From Saprospiraceae bacterium (GTDB lineage Bacteria; Bacteroidota; Bacteroidia; Chitinophagales; Saprospiraceae), in NCBI GenBank assembly GCA_014379665.1, contig JACMLK010000018.1, positions 1 through 5,122 on the forward strand: 5,122 nt of DNA, in the 5' to 3' direction. Of this stretch, positions 1 through 5,122 are shown one piece after another. Within the stretch, counting starts at the first letter, position 1, and each line of letters begins with the position of its first letter. The notes below the pieces were generated by a model, which saw nothing but the letters and a program-made list of their open reading frames with translations, was not told the origin of the DNA and did no database searches. Position numbers and translations under genes: made by a program.

Positions 1-1702
1 CAAGAGTGGGTTTGGCAACATCTTTGATGTCCCACTTATCATAATCATAATAAATATTACTAAGATTTATCTCCTTGTCTGTATAAATACGGTCCAAAAG
101 TAATTCAATGTTAATGGTTAAAGTATTTTCACCTTCCTTAAATACTAAATTTTTTGTTGTAAATTCTTTTGAAGCGTTTAGAAAATCTAACTTAGATGCA
201 ATTACTTTTAATAATTTTTCAGAGTCTATCTGAGTAAAATAAAATCCGTTCTGGTCAGTATAACCATCCACAACTTTCAGATTATTCCCGTCCACAATTT
301 TTATGTATGAATCTCCTAAAAGCCGTCGACCAATAACTTTACTGTTAGGATCTTCTTTCACTTCAAAATCATTCATAAATGTTTTTACTGTCACAAAAAT
401 GGAGACAGGCTCTTTTTCAGTTTTTGAAATAGTATCCGGTTCTTTCATAGGTATCAATTTCTTAAACCTGTAAATATCATCTTTACCATTGCCGTATCGG
501 GATGATGAAAAATAACCCTGCTGCAATATATTAGCACTTCTTTTAGCGCTATAATCCACAATTAAAGAAAAATCATCACCACCTGAGTTTACCGGATAAC
601 CAATATTTATTGGTACAGACCATGATCCGTCTTTTCTCAGGTAGGTCTTAAAAATATCAAACCCACCTAATCCTTGCCAAAAATCAGACGAAAAATACAA
701 TGTGTCTCCATCACCTGTCGGAAATTTCTCATTTCCGGATGAATTTATACTTGAAGGTAATTTTTCAGGCAATGACCAGGTTCCGTCACCTGATAGTTCA
801 GTGTAATACAGATCCAAAGAGCCACCTGGTTCCATTAAATCAGAAGAAAACACCAGGACACTGTCATTTTCAATAAAAGTAGCTTGTCCATAATTGATTT
901 TGTCGTTTATAAATGGCAATACTTCAGGTTCTGACCATACCCTGTTATCCCTTTTTGAGATCATAAGTTTACAAAAATCGTCTCCTGAATCAAAACTGTA
1001 ACATCTGGTAAATATCACCGTATTCATATCTTTAGAAAACCAACAAGTTCCTTCATTTTCCTCTGTATTAATGGCTGAGTCAAAGCGCTTAATATCTGAG
1101 CCCGATTTCCTAACGATAAAAATATCACTGAATTTTTCACCGGTCCAATTATAAATGCCATTTCCGGAAGATTCTGATCTTTCAGAAGTAAACAAAAGAA
1201 AATCATTTTCAAAAAGTACAGGCCCGTAGTCGGAAGTACCGGAGTTCTCAAATATTTTCTCAATGAGATAATCCGAATGTACACTTTTTGATGCTATAGC
1301 TTGCATACACATCAGTACCTCCCGGTCATTTTCCTGCTTTCTTCCGGTTTTTTGACTTAAAATATTATAAGTCGCTATAGCCGCTTCATATTCTTCCATC
1401 ATCTTGTATGTGGTAGCCAGATTTCCTAAAGCTTCAGGACCATAATTTAAAGCCACCGATTTTTTAAACCAATACAGGGCTTCTGAATATTCCTGTAGTT
1501 TTAGATATGATCTTCCCAATAAAAAGGCCTTTCTTGCTTTGGATGATTCACTTTTTACAGATTCATATTCGTCAAGAAGTAATTCCGATGCCACATAATA
1601 CTGCTTTCTTTCATAAGCTGTCTCACCATCCTTTATTTTCTGGCTGAATGAACAGGACAGTATAGATATTAAAGTTAAAAAGGAAATAATAATTGCTTTC
1701 AT
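1..1702 (-). CDS. Partial TPR / PD40 beta-propeller / OmpA-family envelope protein (C-terminus beyond window)
   Basis: A single open frame of 567 codons runs from ATG at 1702 to the left edge with no in-frame stop; the codon at 1708-1706 is a stop, so this is the most upstream ATG. Residues 1-20 are a signal peptide (MK, then a hydrophobic stretch). Cleavage could fall after SFS before Q21, or at a weak lipobox ILSC with C17. Residues about 23-120 look like two to three TPR units (for example LGRSYLKLQEYSEALYWFKK). Residues about 159-413 form PD40/WD40-like propeller blades with LYFSSD-type strands and a WSxP motif at W256, W309 and W361. Residues about 433-540 resemble a CarboxypepD_reg-like beta domain (DGYTDQNGFYF). 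At 549 the sequence NIYYDYDKWDI begins a typical OmpA C-terminal peptidoglycan-binding domain, which is truncated by the window. This domain order is known from PorE of the type IX secretion system and from many Bacteroidota paralogues. A periplasmic or outer-membrane scaffold anchored to peptidoglycan is inferred; the exact role is unknown. Confidence 0.9.
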   Translation of the reverse strand, partial: MKAIIISFLTLISILSCSFSQKIKDGETAYERKQYYVASELLLDEYESVKSESSKARKAFLLGRSYLKLQEYSEALYWFKKSVALNYGPEALGNLATTYKMMEEYEAAIATYNILSQKTGRKQENDREVLMCMQAIASKSVHSDYLIEKIFENSGTSDYGPVLFENDFLLFTSERSESSGNGIYNWTGEKFSDIFIVRKSGSDIKRFDSAINTEENEGTCWFSKDMNTVIFTRCYSFDSGDDFCKLMISKRDNRVWSEPEVLPFINDKINYGQATFIENDSVLVFSSDLMEPGGSLDLYYTELSGDGTWSLPEKLPSSINSSGNEKFPTGDGDTLYFSSDFWQGLGGFDIFKTYLRKDGSWSVPINIGYPVNSGGDDFSLIVDYSAKRSANILQQGYFSSSRYGNGKDDIYRFKKLIPMKEPDTISKTEKEPVSIFVTVKTFMNDFEVKEDPNSKVIGRRLLGDSYIKIVDGNNLKVVDGYTDQNGFYFTQIDSEKLLKVIASKLDFLNASKEFTTKNLVFKEGENTLTINIELLLDRIYTDKEINLSNIYYDYDKWDIKDVAKPTL

Positions 1703-1964
1703 CTGTTACTTAAATTTTCATAACTCACAGTATTCTCTAAATATAATCTCATTTAATATGGAATTGTTTTAGTAATTATAAGACTTTGTAAAGGTTTGGT
1801 CATGTCTGATTGATACTTTTTTCTCCAATCACCTCTACCCGATGCCAGTTTATTTAACTTTTGCAATAAATCTTATTCGAAAATATGTCTTTTTTGCAGA
1901 TTTTAGAGATATTTTTAAATATTAAACAGATTCCAATCAATTTTGACTTTGTTTTTTGGCAGGT
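1703..1964 (-). other. Intergenic region; presumed promoter and leader of the OmpA-family gene
   Basis: These 262 AT-rich bases separate the secDF terminator from the next start codon. I see no coding potential, RNA gene or repeat. Because secDF transcription should stop upstream, the OmpA-family gene probably has its own promoter here. I found no exact Bacteroidota -7 element (TAnnTTTG) on the minus strand. The nearest candidates are TATTTTCG around 1885-1878, without a convincing -33 partner, and a sigma70-like ATGACC (1803-1798), 17 bases, TATAAT (1780-1775). No Shine-Dalgarno sequence precedes the ATG; the leader ends in A/T-rich sequence, as is usual in this phylum. The promoter role is inferred and its position is not fixed. 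Confidence 0.45.
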
Positions 1965-2000
1965 AAAAAAAAAGGACAATAGTTTTGCTATTGCCCTTTT
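1965..2000 (-). terminator. Rho-independent terminator of secDF
   Basis: Read on the minus strand, the RNA would be GGGCAAUAG, loop CAAAA, then CUAUUGUCC, followed by nine U residues (the A run at 1965-1973 of the plus strand). The 9-bp stem is complete if one G-U wobble is allowed (1994 with 1976), and AAAA/UUUU can extend it at the base. It begins 23 bases after the secDF stop codon. On the plus strand the same position is an A-C mismatch and only four T follow, so the element should work mainly in the secDF direction. Confidence 0.9.
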
Positions 2001-2022
2001 ATATTTTTTAATATGGTTGAAG

Positions 2023-5000
2023 TTATTTTATAGTTCTTGCAAAGGATTTTGAATCGCCTTTAGAAGAAGTTTTTGTTGATTCTCTTCTTGCCACTTTAAG
2101 ATTTGTTGTAAGGTCATTTACTATCGGCGATGCTATAAAAATGGATGAATAGGTACCAACCGTAATACCTACCAATAATGCAAATGCAAATCCCTTGATG
2201 CTTGCCCCGCCAAATAAAAATAATATTAATATCACGATGACCGTTGTGAAAGATGTCATTAATGTTCTTGACAAAGTGGTATTGATGGCATCATTGATCA
2301 CTTCTGCATTCGACTTATTTACATTAATAGCAATGAATTCCCTGATACGGTCAAAAACAATCACCGTGTCATTTATGGAATATCCAATCACAGTAAGAAT
2401 AGCCGCAATAAAAGCCTGGTCAATTTCGAGTGAAAAAGGAAGAATACCTCTGAATAAGGAGAACACGGACAACACTACCAGTGCATCATGGGCTAATGCT
2501 ATAATCGCCCCGGCACTATACTGCCACTTGTTAAATCTCAATAGAATGTAAAGAAATACGGAAAGCAAACCAAATATTCCCGCATAGAATGAACTCTTTT
2601 TCAGATCGTCTGCAATTGTAGGACCTACCTGAGTTGAACTGGTAATATGAATTTTGTCAGCGGGTGATTCAATATTGGAAAAATCTTCCAACGTCACACT
2701 GGATTTGGTTAATTGAGATACCCCTTCATGCAATTTGGCTAATACTTTTGAAGGTGTATCTTCAGCAGTTTCAGAGATCAGATAAGAAGTCGTTACATTA
2801 AATGTATTTTCATTGTCGACCTGTTTCACCACAGGTGATGCCCCGAAAGGTGCTGTCAAACCGTCCCTCAATGCGTCTGCAGTAACTTTTTCACTTCCGG
2901 TAAACTGAATATTGTAGGAGAAACCACCTTTGTAATCGACTCCCAGATCAAAGCCTCTGGTAAATATAGATACCATACCAGCCAAAATAACAATTGCTGA
3001 AGCGCTATAAGCAAATTTCCTCCTGCCTATCCAATCAATATTTATATTTTTAAACGCACTTTTGGAAAATGAAGTCCAGAAAGATAAATCTTTTCCTTTG
3101 CTCAACCACCATTCTATCATCAGTCTGGAAATAAAAATGGCGGTGAACATTGAAGAGAGTACACCAACGATTAAGACTACAGCAAATCCTTTGACCGGAC
3201 CCAAACCAAAATATGCAAGTATAAATGCAGTAAGAATAGTGGTAACATTCGCATCAATGATAGATGAATAAGAATGATAAAATCCATCAGAAACAGCTTG
3301 TTTTAATGATTTACCTGCTACCAGTTCTTCTTTGATCCGTTCATAAATGATCACGTTTGCATCCACTGCCATACCGATAGTAAGTACAATACCGGCAATA
3401 CCTGACAACGTCAACACAGTACCAAAACTGGAAAGTGTACCAAAGATCAGGAATACGTTCAGGAATAAAGATAAAATGGCAATCACGCCTGCTCCTGCAT
3501 AATATGCCAGCATAGTCACAATCACTAAAAAGAAACCAATAATTAACGAGTTCAAACTTTTCTCAATATTGTCTTTTCCTAATGAAGGACCGACATTGGA
3601 TTCCTGAATTATTTTTGTTCTTGCCGGTAATTTACCGACTTCCAGAATGCTGGCAAAATCAACAGCTTCTTCCACAGAAAAATTTCCTGAAATGGATGAA
3701 GAACCTTGAGTAATAGCATCATTAACTCTTGGAGCAGAAACCACTTCATTATCCAAAGCAATTGCAATTTCACGGTTGCCTTCATTGGCGGCTTTGGTAG
3801 TCATTTCTGCCCATTTTTTTGCACCAGCTGCATTCATTCTCAGATTGACTTCAACTTCCCCGTTCACAGGGTTCAGTGTTTGTACCGCACTTGTTACTAC
3901 ATCCCCATCCAAAGGTGCCAACTCTGTTCCGCTTTGCAATTTGATCAGGTATAGTTCATATTGGCTCGTTAGCACTCCGTCAGCCCCCTGTGATGGTTTG
4001 TATGACCACATAAATTTACCGTTTTTTGGGAACAGTGCTTTTATATCTTCTCTTTCAAGAATTTCTGAAATAAAATTCTTTTTACCTCTGTCAGCGAGCC
4101 CGATAACGCTTGGAGGAAGCGTACCTCCATTTAAAGTCAGTGCCGTTAACAGAGAACCGGTTTCACCGTTTGCATTTTGGGATTTTGGAACAAGTTGTAT
4201 AGTTGAATCGGGTAATTCATTTCCCAGCTCATCCATTTTTGGTGTTTTGATGGTGTCCATTTCTATGACCGTGGTATCCATAGATGAAGTGCCTCCGGAT
4301 ACTTTTTTATCTGCTTCCTGAAAAGCCAATGATATTCCAGGATCTGTTGAACGGTATGTATCCCAGAATTCCAGCTTGGCACTGGCCTGAAGAAATTGTC
4401 TTGCTCTTGCTGGGTTATCGATACCCGGCATTTCAACCAATATCAAATCTCTATTAGGATCTAACGATACATTGGGTTGGGCTACGCCTAGCTTATCAAT
4501 CCTTTGCTTTAGCCTCTCAAATGTAAGTTTAACGGTTTCATTTGCTTTACTTCTCAGCAATCTTGTGATAGTACCATCATCTGTATCTGTATTAATATCA
4601 CCGAGTGTCTCACTACGGGCAAAAATCCTGGATAGTTTATCAGGTCCGGCTATTTTCCTAAATTCATCAGAAAAAAGGGTTACAAAATCAGACTGAGAAC
4701 CTGACATTGCCGATTTAGCATTACTCATTGCCTTAATAAAATCGGCATTATTGCTGTTTCTACCTGCCAGAGACTTAAGAAAATCTTCAAGGTCCACTTG
4801 TAAAACCACACTCATACCCCCTTTCAGATCCAAACCTAAAGCAAGTTGCTGCTTTTTAAGATCACTGTATGTGTAAGATTTAATGAGCGGAATGCTGAAA
4901 ATTTCTTCTCCTGATATCGAATCCAGATATTTGGCACGGGCTGCTTTAAATGCAGGGTCTCCCGCAAATTGTGCAGTAACTCCTGAAATCTTTTCTGCAT

Positions 5001-5112
5001 AAGCGTCAGCATTGTTTTCAACACTGTTTGTAGGTATGAAATAAGCAAATTGTATTAAGCATACAATCGTAATCAATACCAAAAATACTTTGACTAAACC
5101 TTTTCCTTGCAT
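2023..5112 (-). CDS. secDF: Fused SecD-SecF protein-export membrane subunit, complete
   Basis: This inner-membrane protein works with SecYEG, using the proton-motive force to help pull preproteins out on the periplasmic side. At 1029 residues it is a full SecD-SecF fusion. SecD half: TM1 at about 6-26; GLDLKGG at 93-99; a large periplasmic P1 domain to about 515, with its conserved end at 493-512 (GKLPARTK to VGPSLG); then five membrane segments at about 519-664, including MAVDANVIIYERIKEE (581-596). SecF half: TM1 at about 700-717; GVDYKGG at 724-730; a periplasmic domain to about 838; STQVGPTIADDL at 826-837; then five membrane segments to about 996, including YSINDTVIVFDRIREF (911-926) and LSRT (947-950). 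D584, D915 and R949 sit where the proton-relay residues of Thermus SecDF lie, judged by motif. The Ser/Lys-rich tail 1007-1029 is predicted cytoplasmic. ATG at 5112 immediately precedes the TM1 region, so no N-terminal part is missing. A terminator follows the stop. Confidence 0.98.
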   Translation of the reverse strand: MQGKGLVKVFLVLITIVCLIQFAYFIPTNSVENNADAYAEKISGVTAQFAGDPAFKAARAKYLDSISGEEIFSIPLIKSYTYSDLKKQQLALGLDLKGGMSVVLQVDLEDFLKSLAGRNSNNADFIKAMSNAKSAMSGSQSDFVTLFSDEFRKIAGPDKLSRIFARSETLGDINTDTDDGTITRLLRSKANETVKLTFERLKQRIDKLGVAQPNVSLDPNRDLILVEMPGIDNPARARQFLQASAKLEFWDTYRSTDPGISLAFQEADKKVSGGTSSMDTTVIEMDTIKTPKMDELGNELPDSTIQLVPKSQNANGETGSLLTALTLNGGTLPPSVIGLADRGKKNFISEILEREDIKALFPKNGKFMWSYKPSQGADGVLTSQYELYLIKLQSGTELAPLDGDVVTSAVQTLNPVNGEVEVNLRMNAAGAKKWAEMTTKAANEGNREIAIALDNEVVSAPRVNDAITQGSSSISGNFSVEEAVDFASILEVGKLPARTKIIQESNVGPSLGKDNIEKSLNSLIIGFFLVIVTMLAYYAGAGVIAILSLFLNVFLIFGTLSSFGTVLTLSGIAGIVLTIGMAVDANVIIYERIKEELVAGKSLKQAVSDGFYHSYSSIIDANVTTILTAFILAYFGLGPVKGFAVVLIVGVLSSMFTAIFISRLMIEWWLSKGKDLSFWTSFSKSAFKNINIDWIGRRKFAYSASAIVILAGMVSIFTRGFDLGVDYKGGFSYNIQFTGSEKVTADALRDGLTAPFGASPVVKQVDNENTFNVTTSYLISETAEDTPSKVLAKLHEGVSQLTKSSVTLEDFSNIESPADKIHITSSTQVGPTIADDLKKSSFYAGIFGLLSVFLYILLRFNKWQYSAGAIIALAHDALVVLSVFSLFRGILPFSLEIDQAFIAAILTVIGYSINDTVIVFDRIREFIAINVNKSNAEVINDAINTTLSRTLMTSFTTVIVILILFLFGGASIKGFAFALLVGITVGTYSSIFIASPIVNDLTTNLKVARRESTKTSSKGDSKSFARTIK

Positions 5113-5122
5113 TGTATTAAAA

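Noticed and set aside
1024..1284. 86-residue minus-strand open frame
   Set aside because: It lies wholly within the OmpA-family gene in another frame of the same strand. The long frame through it has clear propeller motifs, whereas this one has no recognisable domain or signal.
1775..1803. Sigma70-like promoter ATGACC, 17 bases, TATAAT on the minus strand
   Set aside because: The spacing is good, but the -35 match is only four of six, AT-rich sequence gives TATAAT often by chance, and the main Bacteroidota sigma factor prefers a different consensus. It is mentioned only as a candidate in the intergenic entry.
1703..2022. Possible riboswitch, small RNA or small gene between the two genes
   Set aside because: Apart from the terminator hairpin I found no extended pairing, conserved RNA motif or short frame with a plausible start and product.
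2195..2551. 118-residue plus-strand open frame opposite the SecF half
   Set aside because: It is antisense to strongly conserved SecF membrane segments; its hydrophobic character simply mirrors them. The other short plus-strand frames within secDF were rejected for the same reason.
3776..4321. 181-residue plus-strand open frame opposite secDF
   Set aside because: It is antisense to the conserved SecD periplasmic domain; its Ser/Pro-rich, low-complexity translation is typical of a shadow frame, and no regulatory signal precedes it.

Overview
The window is low-GC, AT-rich DNA that is best explained as a chromosomal fragment from the phylum Bacteroidota. Three things support this: SecD and SecF are fused into one long protein with an enlarged periplasmic domain; its neighbour has the TPR, PD40 propeller, carboxypeptidase-regulatory-like, OmpA architecture that is abundant in this phylum; and no Shine-Dalgarno sequence is visible before either start codon. 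A finer placement (for example Saprospiria or Chitinophagia) cannot be made from inspection alone.

Layout, both genes on the minus strand. Positions 5112 to 2023 hold a complete secDF gene of 1029 codons, encoding the Sec translocon accessory membrane protein. Only 10 bases precede it, so its promoter lies outside the window. Just downstream (2000 to 1965) is a strong minus-strand intrinsic terminator: a 9-bp stem that includes one G-U wobble, a CAAAA loop and a run of nine U. Positions 1964 to 1703 are an AT-rich intergenic stretch that probably carries the promoter and 5' leader of the next gene. From 1702 to the left edge runs a second open frame of 567 codons, cut off at the edge. I translated it codon by codon and found no internal stop or frameshift. 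It encodes a secreted envelope protein with TPR repeats, a PD40-type beta-propeller, a CarboxypepD_reg-like domain and the first residues of an OmpA-like peptidoglycan-binding domain.

The two genes point the same way, but the terminator makes separate transcription likely. They share a cell-envelope theme: SecDF helps complete Sec-dependent export across the inner membrane using the proton gradient, and the OmpA-type protein carries a Sec-type signal peptide and would be a client of that route. The shared direction is otherwise no evidence of a joint function. I see no mobile element, CRISPR array, RNA gene or integration site, and no sign of a previously undescribed system. The region looks like ordinary core genome plus a lineage-typical envelope protein.
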